The notes beneath the pieces are model-generated. The model did no database searches. It was not told the DNA's origin and saw only the letters and a program-made list of their open reading frames with translations. Positions 42,236 through 50,875 of a DNA stretch of 64,000 nucleotides are shown piece after piece; position 1 is the first letter of the stretch; each line of letters opens with the position of its first letter. The DNA comes from Halotia branconii CENA392 (GTDB lineage Bacteria > Cyanobacteriota > Cyanobacteriia > Cyanobacteriales > Nostocaceae), in NCBI RefSeq assembly GCF_029953635.1, contig NZ_CP124543.1, positions 4,567,455-4,631,454 of the forward strand, given 5' to 3'. The position numbers and the translations under genes were made by a program.

Positions 42236-43981
42236 TTAGTTATTTCTGTGACGATGATTAGCGGCTTGCGATAACAGAGATTCGGCAAAGGCGATCGCTT
42301 CTGTGGCTGATTTACCTCCAGCTAATTGGGCGAGTTCGTCTCGACGTGTAGTTAAATTATCCAAACTCGTGACTCGGACAACAGTACGCTGTTCGGCGTT
42401 GCCGTTGTTAGCTTTTTTACCTTTGCCTTGAGTAATAATCTGCTTATCTACGCGGAAATGACGGTCAGCCATTGCAGCTACTAAAGGCTGGTGGGTGACA
42501 CACAATACTTGATTGTTTTGACTCAATTGGTGTAATTTTTCGGCGATCGCTTGGGCTACTCTACCAGAAACCCCGACATCAATTTCATCAAATACTAGTG
42601 TTTCAGCGGCATCTATTTGAGAAAAGCAAGCTTTCAACGCCAGCAAAAACCGACTCATTTCACCCCCAGAGGCAATTTCTGTTAAAGGTTGCAACGGTTC
42701 TCCAGGGTTGGGACTAAACATAAAAGTAACTTTGTCTGCACCTGTGGCGGTTGGCACTGTCGGTACTATTTCAACTTGAAACTGTACCTTTTCCATTGCT
42801 AGGGGTTTAAGTTCCGATATCAGCCGAGATTCTAAATTATTAGCAGCTTGACGACGCAATTGAGTTAATTTTTGGCAAGCTTGAGTAAGTTTTGCTAAAC
42901 AAGCTTGTTCTTGCTGTTCTAAACTTTCAATAGATTGTTCGCTGTCGTTAAGTTGAGCTAGTTCTGCTTGGATACGTTGATAATAGGCGATCGCTTCTGT
43001 CAATGTTGGGCCATACTTGCGGCAAACTTGTTTTAATTCCCTAATTCTCTCTTCTGCTTCCTCTAAGCGTTGGGGATCGGCTTCTAAGCTATCTCCATAA
43101 GCATTAATCTGTCTTCCTACTTCCATGATTACTGCTTGAGCATCCTTGACCATATCTAACAATGGTTGGAGTTGTACATCATATTCCACCATGTCAGTTA
43201 ATGTTGCTTCGCTGTCTCCTAGTAAATCTGCTGCGGCTGGGGTTTCGTTATCGTTTTCATACAAAGCTTGGTAGAGTTTGTAACTCATCTGTTGTAAATC
43301 GACGACATGGTTGAGGCGTTCTCGTTCCTGCAACAGTTGTTCTAATTCTTGAGGATCGTCGAGGTTAACTGCTCCTAATTCTTGCACTTGATAGGTGAGT
43401 AAATCTAATTGTTGCAGACGTTCCCGTTCTGATGTTCGGCGTTTTTCTAAAATGAGATGAGCTTGTTGGTAATTACTAAAAACTGTGGTAATCAATTGAC
43501 GCTGTTGTACTGAAGAGTTACCGCCGTACATATCTAACCAATCGCGGACTTGAGCAGATTGTCCCACTTGTACAGTTTGACCTTGGGCTGTAATTTCCAC
43601 CAAGCGATCGCGCAATCCCCCCATCAGTTGACGATTGACCAATACACCGTTTACCCGCGATCTACTACGAATATTACTAGTAGTTACTGTAATTTCGCGG
43701 CTGATCACTAAAGAATTATCATCAATCAAATCAATTTCTTGTTCATTCAACCAAGCTGCTAAAGAAGGACTATATGTAAAAGTAGCTTCTACTAACGCCC
43801 TATTTGTCCCAGTCCGAATTACCCGACTGGAGACTTTCCCACCCAAAGCCGCATCAATGGCATCCAAGATAATCGATTTCCCCGCGCCGGTTTCACCTGT
43901 GAGGACATTGAGTCCAGCGCCAAATTCCAACTCTAGTTGGTCAATCAGAGCAAAGTTTTCAATTCGTAGGCAGAGCAACAT
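42236..43981 (-). CDS. recN: DNA repair protein RecN
   Basis: An SMC-like ATPase that acts in double-strand break repair together with RecA. 581 residues from ATG 43981 (MLLCLRIENFALID). Walker A LTGETGAGKSIILDA (about 27-41) is at the N-terminus, a central coiled-coil region spans about 150-350 (for example DLLTYQVQELGAVNLDDPQELEQ), and the ABC signature ASGGEMSRFLLALK (about 436-449) and Walker B TLVFDEIDVGVSGR (about 462-475) come after it. The expected length and order are complete. No LexA-type site was recognised upstream. Confidence 0.97.
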   Translation of the reverse strand: MLLCLRIENFALIDQLELEFGAGLNVLTGETGAGKSIILDAIDAALGGKVSSRVIRTGTNRALVEATFTYSPSLAAWLNEQEIDLIDDNSLVISREITVTTSNIRSRSRVNGVLVNRQLMGGLRDRLVEITAQGQTVQVGQSAQVRDWLDMYGGNSSVQQRQLITTVFSNYQQAHLILEKRRTSERERLQQLDLLTYQVQELGAVNLDDPQELEQLLQERERLNHVVDLQQMSYKLYQALYENDNETPAAADLLGDSEATLTDMVEYDVQLQPLLDMVKDAQAVIMEVGRQINAYGDSLEADPQRLEEAEERIRELKQVCRKYGPTLTEAIAYYQRIQAELAQLNDSEQSIESLEQQEQACLAKLTQACQKLTQLRRQAANNLESRLISELKPLAMEKVQFQVEIVPTVPTATGADKVTFMFSPNPGEPLQPLTEIASGGEMSRFLLALKACFSQIDAAETLVFDEIDVGVSGRVAQAIAEKLHQLSQNNQVLCVTHQPLVAAMADRHFRVDKQIITQGKGKKANNGNAEQRTVVRVTSLDNLTTRRDELAQLAGGKSATEAIAFAESLLSQAANHRHRNN

Positions 43982-44260
43982 CAAGCCAAATTCTCCCTAA
44001 AGGCAGATGCCAGATACTTTAAACTTACAGAATACTCAATACAATCTTTTAGCAATCAGCAATACCTACTAGCAAAAGGGAATAGAAAACGGGGAACAGT
44101 AGAATAAATTAAGAAGCTTGCAAAAGGGAATAGTGGAGTCAATCAACGAATTAGAAACACATATTATTTTATCTTAGAGGGTAGGACTATCTAACCAAAC
44201 GGATATAGAAAAGAGCAAAATAATTATCGCTCTTATTAAAAAGCTAGAAAAATAATTTCT

Positions 44261-44281
44261 GTTCCCTGTTCCCTGTTCCCT
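44261..44281 (+). repeat. 7-bp STRR (GTTCCCT)
   Basis: Three tandem copies of GTTCCCT in the 404-bp gap between recN and the UbiB-type gene. The remainder of that gap is A+T-rich with no visible gene. Confidence 0.8.
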
Positions 44282-44400
44282 ACTCAATAACATAAATTTA
44301 ATTTTGTCCGGCTGCTAATTATTTCCATTAGAGGGATGCTGGACTGTATACATATTGTTACAATACTTAACATGTATCATTCCAACCAGTGGCTTTCTTC

Positions 44401-46428
44401 ATGATTGTTAAGACAATTCCCCCGACTTCTGAGCCGATTGAGGGCGAACCACAGCTTACTGAAGTAGTGCCAGAAAATGGTACAGAGGCTTTAGTTTTAC
44501 GATCGCCAAGACTCTCAGCAGCTCAAAAACAACAAGCGCTAGTAAATATACAATCTGATTCTGAGCCAATACGCTACGATCCCGTAGAGATTGCAGCTCA
44601 TTACCGGAAAAGACCTCTGCAAGTTTTGCGACGCATTTTTGCAGTTTTAGGGCCAACTCTTTCCTTTGCTTTTGGGTTATGGTGGGACAGCCGCTGGGGA
44701 GTTGTTGTCAAAAATGATAGCCGTCGAGCCATTCAGCTACGAGAATTACTGACGGGATTGGGGCCTGCTTACATCAAAATCGGGCAAGCTTTATCCACCA
44801 GACCAGATTTAGTTCCTCCTGCATATTTAGAAGAACTAACTAGGTTACAAGACCAATTACCGCCTTTTCCTAACGAAATTGCCTACCGATTTATCGAAGA
44901 AGAACTAGGCGCACCACCAGAAGAAATTTATACAGAACTTTCGCCTGCGCCAATTGCTGCTGCTTCTCTAGGGCAAGTCTACAGAGGTAAGCTGCAAACT
45001 GGTGAAGAAGTCGCCGTTAAAGTTCAACGTCCTGATTTAAGAGAACGCATTGCCATTGATTTGTATATTTTGCGCTACCTTGCTGGTCGGGCGCAAAAAA
45101 CTTTTAAAAGAATACGTAGTGACTTAGTTGGGATTCTTGATGAATTAGGCGATCGCATCTTTGAAGAGATGGATTACATCCATGAAGGTGAAAATGCGGA
45201 GCGATTTTTCCAATTATACGGTCATATAAAAGATGTTTACGTACCGAGAATTTACTGGGAGTATACTAATCGTCGCGTATTGACGATGGAGTGGATTAAT
45301 GGTACTAAGTTAACCCAGACAGTTGAAATTCGTGACCAAGGCATAGATGCACGTTATCTAATTGAAGTAGGTGTGCAATGTTCTTTGCGCCAATTGCTAG
45401 AACACGGGTTTTTCCACGCTGACCCCCACCCAGGCAATTTGTTAGCAACGCCGGATGGTAAATTAGCTTATCTCGACTTTGGAATGATGAGCGAGGTTTT
45501 ACCACACCAGCGCTATGGTTTAATTGAAGCGATCGTTCACGTCGTCAACCGTGATTTTGAAGGTTTAGCTAACGACTACGTTAAATTAGACTTCCTCTCA
45601 CCAGATACCGACTTAACGCCGATTATTCCCGCTTTTGCCAGAGTATTTGCTGATGCTCAAGGAGCCAGTGTTGCCGAACTCAACATTAAAAGTATTACTG
45701 ACGAACTTTCGGCTTTAATGTATGAATATCCCTTCCGTGTTCCTCCTTACTATGCTTTAATCATTCGCTCTCTTGTCACCCTAGAAGGTATTGCGATTTA
45801 CATAGATCCTAACTTTAAAGTTCTCAGCGAAGCTTATCCTTATGTTGCTAAACGTTTATTAACTGATCCAGCAACCGAATTAAGAACATCACTGCAAAAC
45901 TTACTGTTTAAAGAAGGAAGCTTCCGTTGGAATCGCTTAGAAAATTTATTACGTAATGCTCGAAAGAATCAAGACTACGACTTTAACCTAGCACTAAATC
46001 AGGGAGTAGAGTTTCTCTCTTCTGAACGCGGTGCTTTTATTCGTGACAAATTGGTAGATGAATTTGTTAACGGACTCAACGCCTTAGGTAAAAATGTTTT
46101 GCATAATTTCACTTATTTGCTGCGAGAACGAGTAGGTTTAACAGCAATTAATGAAGCACCTGCGGCGACAGTTGAGCAGCAACAGACTTTAGAGCATATC
46201 AAACGTATTTTAAAAATTCTTCAAGATACCCGCGGCTTTGACCCTGTGCAGATGGCTCCTCAACTTACCCAGTTATTAATTAACCCAGGTGTACAGCGTT
46301 TGGGTCAACAAATTACTCAACGTTTGCTGCAAAAGGCCATAACAAGTTTAATTCGTGAATTGTTAGCAGCAGAAGAAGTTGATCAAAAGGCGACGGGAAA
46401 TCCACTTCTTCTCTTTCAGAGACGCTGA
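44401..46428 (+). CDS. UbiB/ABC1/AarF-family atypical kinase
   Basis: 675 residues from ATG 44401; a GTG at 44389 is in frame and equally unsupported by a ribosome site. UbiB-type kinases bind nucleotides and support quinone biosynthesis or lipid homeostasis in membranes and plastoglobule-like bodies. The family signature KIGQALSTRPDLVP (KxGQ, about 124-137), the Ala-rich loop IAAASLGQVYRG (about 182-193), AVKVQRPDL (about 202-210), and the catalytic HADPHPGNLL and AYLDFGMM (about 340-365) are all present. The C-terminus has two helical, partly hydrophobic segments. Cyanobacteria have several paralogs, so the quinone or lipid target cannot be assigned. Confidence 0.93.
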   Translation: MIVKTIPPTSEPIEGEPQLTEVVPENGTEALVLRSPRLSAAQKQQALVNIQSDSEPIRYDPVEIAAHYRKRPLQVLRRIFAVLGPTLSFAFGLWWDSRWGVVVKNDSRRAIQLRELLTGLGPAYIKIGQALSTRPDLVPPAYLEELTRLQDQLPPFPNEIAYRFIEEELGAPPEEIYTELSPAPIAAASLGQVYRGKLQTGEEVAVKVQRPDLRERIAIDLYILRYLAGRAQKTFKRIRSDLVGILDELGDRIFEEMDYIHEGENAERFFQLYGHIKDVYVPRIYWEYTNRRVLTMEWINGTKLTQTVEIRDQGIDARYLIEVGVQCSLRQLLEHGFFHADPHPGNLLATPDGKLAYLDFGMMSEVLPHQRYGLIEAIVHVVNRDFEGLANDYVKLDFLSPDTDLTPIIPAFARVFADAQGASVAELNIKSITDELSALMYEYPFRVPPYYALIIRSLVTLEGIAIYIDPNFKVLSEAYPYVAKRLLTDPATELRTSLQNLLFKEGSFRWNRLENLLRNARKNQDYDFNLALNQGVEFLSSERGAFIRDKLVDEFVNGLNALGKNVLHNFTYLLRERVGLTAINEAPAATVEQQQTLEHIKRILKILQDTRGFDPVQMAPQLTQLLINPGVQRLGQQITQRLLQKAITSLIRELLAAEEVDQKATGNPLLLFQRR

Positions 46429-46493
46429 CGCGAACAAGGAGTGTCTGTAATAGTCGCCCCGTCGCCGTCAGGTGTCAGTAGTTAGCGATGCAC

Positions 46494-46534
46494 TGAATTT
46501 CGACTGCGCGGTAATCGAGCGAAGTCGAGATTCA
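46494..46534. repeat. Palindromic TTCGACT/AGTCGA repeat
   Basis: TGAATTTCGACT inverted as AGTCGAGATTCA around GCGCGGTAATCGAGCGA. The same family occurs at 16401-16445, 50680-50796 and inside the ClC gene. Confidence 0.75.
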
Positions 46535-46632
46535 ACTACCGCTAGCCAAAGTGTGGCGAGTAGCAAAAACAACTGACTATTGACTAATGACCACTGACAC
46601 AAAATCCCGCTCCTTTCAGGGGTGGGATGAGC

Positions 46633-47811
46633 TTAACTCACGACATCTTTGACTTTGCGCTTTTTTAAGAAATTAGACATAAATGGCCGTTCAAAGAAAA
46701 GATAAAACCAGTAAGCTATGATTAACGACATTATTGTGCCTAATAAATAGGATGCGGCTGCAAACATGTCTGGAGAAATTGGCAAATGAAATAGGAAATA
46801 ACGCACAAACACAAGAACAGGCCCATGAGTCAGATATAAACTATAAGAAAATGTTCCCAGTGCGATCGCCCAAGGATGCTGTAGTATCTGTAATACTATA
46901 GATGGTGGTTTGCCATCAATTATAGACTTGGTTAAAGAAATAAATAAACAAGCAAAAGCTAATCCAGCAAAACTCTGATTAATCCATATATGCAAGTTTA
47001 AACGTCGCCATTCAGTTATAAAAGCTATGCAAGTGAAGATAATAGCTAGGCGATTCCAAGGTAGAGAATTTCTGAGGGCTACTAATTTGGGTTTTTGAGA
47101 AAATCCAATATCTGCTGCTGCCATTCCTAAACAGAATATACCTAAAAGCCAAGGATTAGCCGATTCAAATAATCCATTGAGCAGATATATAGGTGTTACA
47201 CCAATGGCAAATGTAATGATGATAACTGACAATAATCCCAACCGCCGCCATATAGGCAGTAAAAATAACGGAAATAAAAAGTATATTTGCCATTCTGTTG
47301 CCACAGTCCACATGGGCGAATTAATCGTTGTGTATGTAGTGTCGCTAAGATTGTGAACTAAAAAAACATGAGTTAAAACATCAATAAAATTAAATTTTGG
47401 AGAAAATGAGCCTATTCCTGCAACTTCATTCCATTGAAAATTGGTGAATTTCTCTAAAGCTAAAACAAATAATCCTAGCAGTATAGAGAAGAATAAAGCC
47501 ATGTAATAAGGCGGTAAAATTCGCCGCGATCGCCTCTTAATATAATTAATTAAACTTCCTGATAATTGACCATTTTCAGAACGAGCTACTGGCATCATTA
47601 AAACATAGCCAGAAAGAACAATAAAACTGATAACACTAAATGCACCATATTTCATTGTTCTAAAAAATAATGTCCACAATAGCGGTAATTGGTCACTCAT
47701 TGATGGTTCAACGTGAACAAGAACAACATACAGAGAGGCCAATCCACGTAAGCCATCTAGGTAAGGGAGGTGGACTCTCTTTTCAGTAAATTTATCGGTA
47801 ACTTTCGTCAT
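46633..47811 (-). CDS. Membrane acyltransferase 3-family protein
   Basis: 392 residues with about ten membrane helices. It opens with the family motif LPYLDGLRGLASLYVVLVHV (about 15-34, with the conserved His), then FIVLSGYVL (about 60-68, FxxSGY), RRSRRILPPYYMALF (about 91-105) and WTVATEWQIYFLFPLFLLP (about 168-186). Such enzymes O-acylate extracellular polysaccharides, lipids or antibiotics; the acceptor is not indicated. Followed on the same strand by no partner gene. The protein appears complete. Confidence 0.93.
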   Translation of the reverse strand: MTKVTDKFTEKRVHLPYLDGLRGLASLYVVLVHVEPSMSDQLPLLWTLFFRTMKYGAFSVISFIVLSGYVLMMPVARSENGQLSGSLINYIKRRSRRILPPYYMALFFSILLGLFVLALEKFTNFQWNEVAGIGSFSPKFNFIDVLTHVFLVHNLSDTTYTTINSPMWTVATEWQIYFLFPLFLLPIWRRLGLLSVIIITFAIGVTPIYLLNGLFESANPWLLGIFCLGMAAADIGFSQKPKLVALRNSLPWNRLAIIFTCIAFITEWRRLNLHIWINQSFAGLAFACLFISLTKSIIDGKPPSIVLQILQHPWAIALGTFSYSLYLTHGPVLVFVRYFLFHLPISPDMFAAASYLLGTIMSLIIAYWFYLFFERPFMSNFLKKRKVKDVVS

Positions 47812-48366
47812 TAATTCAATCCTTCTATTTGTTACATCTAATAGATACTTAGTTCATTATTAGCCCTGAATTTGCTATTAGTTAAATGCATTTTTAAAAA
47901 GTAAATATTGTCTCAGCAATAGAAATACTAAAAAACACAATTATTTAAAACAAAGTATAAACTTTGCACAAAAACAATGTAAACATGATGCAAATTTGAT
48001 AATCTTATGAATGAAAAATCTAGAATTAAGCCAATAAATTAATAATCATCAAAGACAGGCATTATTCAATTACTAGATATCTATTTAATTACAGAATTTA
48101 TCTGTAATTCGTAAAAACTCACAACTACTTAGTAGTTGCACAAAATTAAATTCATTGGTGTAAAAACAGAATAGGGAACAAAGAAGCAAGGTATGTAATT
48201 AATTCCTGCTAAGACACTTACTTCTGAAGTATAGACATCTATCTTTTACAGCAACATTAACTATCTAACTCTCAATGTATATAAGTTAGATATTTAACAT
48301 AAGTTTCATCAAATTTTAATTCTTGAAACACTTATGGAATTTTCAAGCCAGTAAAAATACATCAGA
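47812..48366. other. A+T-rich gap with no recognised feature
   Basis: About 550 bases upstream of the acyltransferase gene with runs of A/T and no ORF, hairpin or repeat worth calling. It may contain the acyltransferase promoter on the minus strand. Confidence 0.5.
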
Positions 48367-48498
48367 TTAAGGAGGAGTATCTCCAACTTCAGCCATTACA
48401 TTAAATTTAACCATCGGAGCAAATAAATAAACGCTTCCCCGATTACTATAACGGCTTCTTCGCAGCCAGTTTTTTGAATCTGCCGCTGTTGTAATCAT
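48367..48498 (-). CDS. Possible 43-residue ORF
   Basis: ATG 48498 to TAA 48367 encodes MITTAADSKNWL, then RRSRYSNRGSVYLFAPMVK, ending FNVMAEVGDTPP. The composition is more protein-like than the flanking A+T-rich DNA. There is no good ribosome site, and the frame stays open for several codons upstream. It may be a small protein gene or a remnant; the family is not recognised. Confidence 0.22.
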   Translation of the reverse strand: MITTAADSKNWLRRSRYSNRGSVYLFAPMVKFNVMAEVGDTPP

Positions 48499-48834
48499 GA
48501 TGTACAAAAAGAAATTACATATCTAACAAAGTGCTTTTATAGGTACACAATTAGTGTGCTTTCACCATCCTAGAAGAGAGTTACATGTTTTTGATTAAGA
48601 AACAATAAAGTTACCAGAAAAATTATAAAGATTTAAATTAAAGTCTACTTTTTTCATCATTTTTTTTACAAAAAAAAACAGTACTGATACTGTTTAATTG
48701 TAATTTTTTAAATAACAAATAAATATTATATTTACGAATAAATACAGTTATAAAAAAAACAACCAATATTTTATTTTAGTGCTTTATTAGACCTGAAATT
48801 ATAGTGTTAACCTTGGGATTTTCATCTTGGTGTC

Positions 48835-48875
48835 TTAGTGTCTTAGTGGTTAAACAGTCATCACTAAGACACTAA
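48835..48875. terminator. Perfect 14-bp inverted repeat downstream of 48909-49769
   Basis: TTAGTGTCTTAGTG and CACTAAGACACTAA face each other across 13 bases. It lies 34 bases after the stop codon of the minus-strand gene. There is no T run, but the stem is long enough to mark the 3' end. The motif is a dispersed Nostocales repeat also recognisable at 22463. Confidence 0.6.
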
Positions 48876-48908
48876 AGAGGACGGGTTTATCTACTCTCAA
48901 TAAACCAA

Positions 48909-49769
48909 TTAAAATCCCGCTAGCGGGTCTGGTTGAGATTCCAAATATTTTAAGAAATCTAACAACTCTTCTTCACTCAGCAAAGAGCGTCCTAATTTCC
49001 CGTAGGTTTTTTTGAGATATTCTCGTCCCTGCTCTTTCGTCCAACCTAAACGCTCGATTTGGACATCGGTTTTTGCAATTACATCAGATAAATTTACTGG
49101 TTCATTTTTCTTCTTTTTCTTCCCTACCCCTGACAAAGTACTGACATTTTCTTGCTGATTGTAATTGCGGGGTGTAAATGGTGTAACCTTACTAGGAGAT
49201 GAAATTTCTGGAAAAAGTGGAGTTTCTGCTTGGTTGTCAGAGGTCATTTCCAAGTTTTCCTCTGGGGTTTTAAATTCTGATTCCTGATTATTGGTAACAG
49301 GAAAATTCTGATTTAAATCTTGGCTATAAGTATTGTTATTAATTGCCTTTGATGTATCACTTTTTACTGCCTCTGGTTGGATATTCTGCTCACTAACAGA
49401 TGATACGGATGTTTCTTGGCTACTAGCTGACCACTGACTCCCGTCAAAACCCTCGCTTGTTGTAGAGGCAAAGGTAGACTCATTCAATCCTGCTGTTGTG
49501 TTCAAAGCAGGAAGTTGAACCTGGGATGTAGGTTGTGGAGAAAATACTATTGGTGCTGGTAGCGAAGTAGTTATACCTAAAACCATCAATGCCCTAGTTC
49601 TAGCTTGGTCTTCTGCCACTTCCACTGTTTCTGCCGCTGCCATACCTGTAGCGCGAATTTCACCTGCAATTTGCACGCTTGCCCGGACAACATACTTCCC
49701 TTGAAAAATTTGGATTAATTCGGATGTAAGACTGCCGTTGGGATACAATCTCTGGAATTGAGCCAACAT
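48909..49769 (-). CDS. Two-domain protein with disordered linker, unknown function
   Basis: 286 residues in three parts. The N-terminal domain (about 1-72, FQRLYPNGSLTSELIQIFQGK then YVVRASVQIAGEIRATGMAA and EDQARTRALMVLGI) looks like a small alpha/beta domain in which the AEVAEDQARTRALM helix recalls Rad52/Erf-type or dsRNA-binding folds; this is only a resemblance. The middle (about 75-210) is Ser/Thr/Gln/Asn-rich and probably disordered. A Lys tract KKKKKNE leads into a C-terminal helical domain (DVIAKTDVQIERLGWTKEQG...LLSEEELLDFLKYLES). A nucleic-acid role is possible. Start ATG 49769. Confidence 0.75.
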   Translation of the reverse strand: MLAQFQRLYPNGSLTSELIQIFQGKYVVRASVQIAGEIRATGMAAAETVEVAEDQARTRALMVLGITTSLPAPIVFSPQPTSQVQLPALNTTAGLNESTFASTTSEGFDGSQWSASSQETSVSSVSEQNIQPEAVKSDTSKAINNNTYSQDLNQNFPVTNNQESEFKTPEENLEMTSDNQAETPLFPEISSPSKVTPFTPRNYNQQENVSTLSGVGKKKKKNEPVNLSDVIAKTDVQIERLGWTKEQGREYLKKTYGKLGRSLLSEEELLDFLKYLESQPDPLAGF

Positions 49770-50108
49770 AATACTGCCACCAATCTAAGTCTGTTGAATA
49801 ATGAGGTTGATGTTAACTGTCTGCCTCAATGACAGATTGCCCCTATTTCGATATCTTCTCCCATTCCAGTTACAAGTAAAGCTTTGCTGAATGTAAAACC
49901 ATATTGGGAGATAATAAACCTTGCCCACAGTGTATCTATGGAGGTACTTTAATTTTAACTGTGTCCTGATTGTAGCAGTAGCGATGTGTTGAGCCAATTT
50001 TTGACTTTTGGTGAATAAATTTAATTAGTCTGTTAAGGCAAGGTTGCAGGGCTTAAAATTCTTCACATCTTAGTGTTCCTGCATTACTCCTAAACTATTA
50101 TTTTCCGG

Positions 50109-50148
50109 TTGACAGACCACTAGGTGGTCTCACCTTCAATGCTATACT
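50109..50148 (+). promoter_or_regulatory. Operator-like palindrome with promoter elements
   Basis: AGACCAC-TAG-GTGGTCT (50114-50130) is a perfect 7-bp-arm palindrome. TTGACA (50109-50114) touches its left side and TATACT (50143-50148) lies 12 bases to its right; the two boxes are 28 apart, too far to be one promoter, so TATACT may have a -35 inside the palindrome. The form recalls TetR-family operators. The nearest genes are the minus-strand gene starting at 49769 and the RNase gene 730 bp downstream. Confidence 0.4.
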
Positions 50149-50329
50149 AATTACCCTATTCTATATCCGGAACTATTTCCTAGAAGTACGCTCTAAATCT
50201 ACAATAATGGAGATAAGGTTCGCCCTCACTGCTTGTTAAGCTGCTTATCTAATTGTTACCGATTCTACATGTGGCAAAATTAGGTTGATCAGCAGTTTCT
50301 CTTAGTTAAAAATCAGAGTCTAATGGCGT

Positions 50330-50478
50330 AAAAGTACCTTCAAACTAGACAATCAAACACTTGTGGTTTCCCCTGACAGCGCTTTTGGGCAGCGTGGAGA
50401 GTTACACTAACCTAGCCTCTCAAAAACCCTTCGCGTAATTACCTAGTAGGGCAAAACTCTAATCAGGTGTACTTTTTT
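50330..50478 (+). ncRNA. Candidate structured RNA ahead of the RNase II/R gene
   Basis: AAAAGTAC+CTT (50330-50340) can pair with AGG, a bulged T, GTACTTTT (50465-50476), closing a ~150-base domain and followed at once by a T run (50473-50478). Inside are smaller stems (AAACAC/GTGGTTT, CCCT...AGGG, AGAGTT/AACTCT). This fits a stand-alone RNA with a closing stem, or a leader of the RNase gene 400 bp downstream. No Rfam family is recognised; 6S RNA was considered because it also has a closing stem, but I have no sequence match to offer. Confidence 0.35.
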
Positions 50479-50540
50479 AGTTTGTTTAGGTGAAGAGACT
50501 TAAATGCAGACGAACTCTGAGATTGTCGTGCAGTGAGAAT

Positions 50541-50566
50541 TTCTCAGGTTGTTTACTTACTGAGAA
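50541..50566 (+). other. Hairpin in the RNase leader
   Basis: TTCTCAG, 12-base loop, CTGAGAA: a perfect 7-bp stem. With the 50330-50478 structure it suggests that the leader is structured along most of its length. A further possible pairing is GAGAC near 50490 with GTCTC near 50580. Confidence 0.4.
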
Positions 50567-50679
50567 TAGGAACCCCCCTGTCTCAAGGCAAGTTGTTTCC
50601 ACCTAATACTACAGTGCGGCGTAAAAAAAGCTACCCTTCCAAACAGTTAAAAAGCCCAAATTATCAGTCTTTTGACTTT

Positions 50680-50796
50680 TGACCCTTCGACTACGGCTCC
50701 ATCGAGCGTAGCCGAGATGCTCAGGGTCAAGGCTGAGTTTCGACTGCGCTCAACTGCCGCGAAGCCGAAGCCTTGACTTCCGCGCAGCGGTACTAG
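50680..50796. repeat. TTCGACT/AGCCGA repeat cluster
   Basis: Contains CCCTTCGACTACGGCTC, ATCGAGCGTAGCCGAGATG and GAGTTTCGACTGCGCTCAAC, dispersed repeat motifs seen also at 10920, 16401 and 46494. It separates the candidate RNA from the RNase gene. Confidence 0.7.
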
Positions 50797-50875
50797 TGTC
50801 TGTAAGCCATGAGGTCTACAGGAAAGAACCAGATTAAACCAAAAATGATGTTTTGACTAAAGGTCGGTTCACTGC

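Noticed and set aside
50330..50640. Assignment of the structured region as 6S RNA or tmRNA
   Set aside because: A closing stem is compatible with 6S, but I recognise no conserved sequence; tmRNA's tag and tRNA-like ends are absent.
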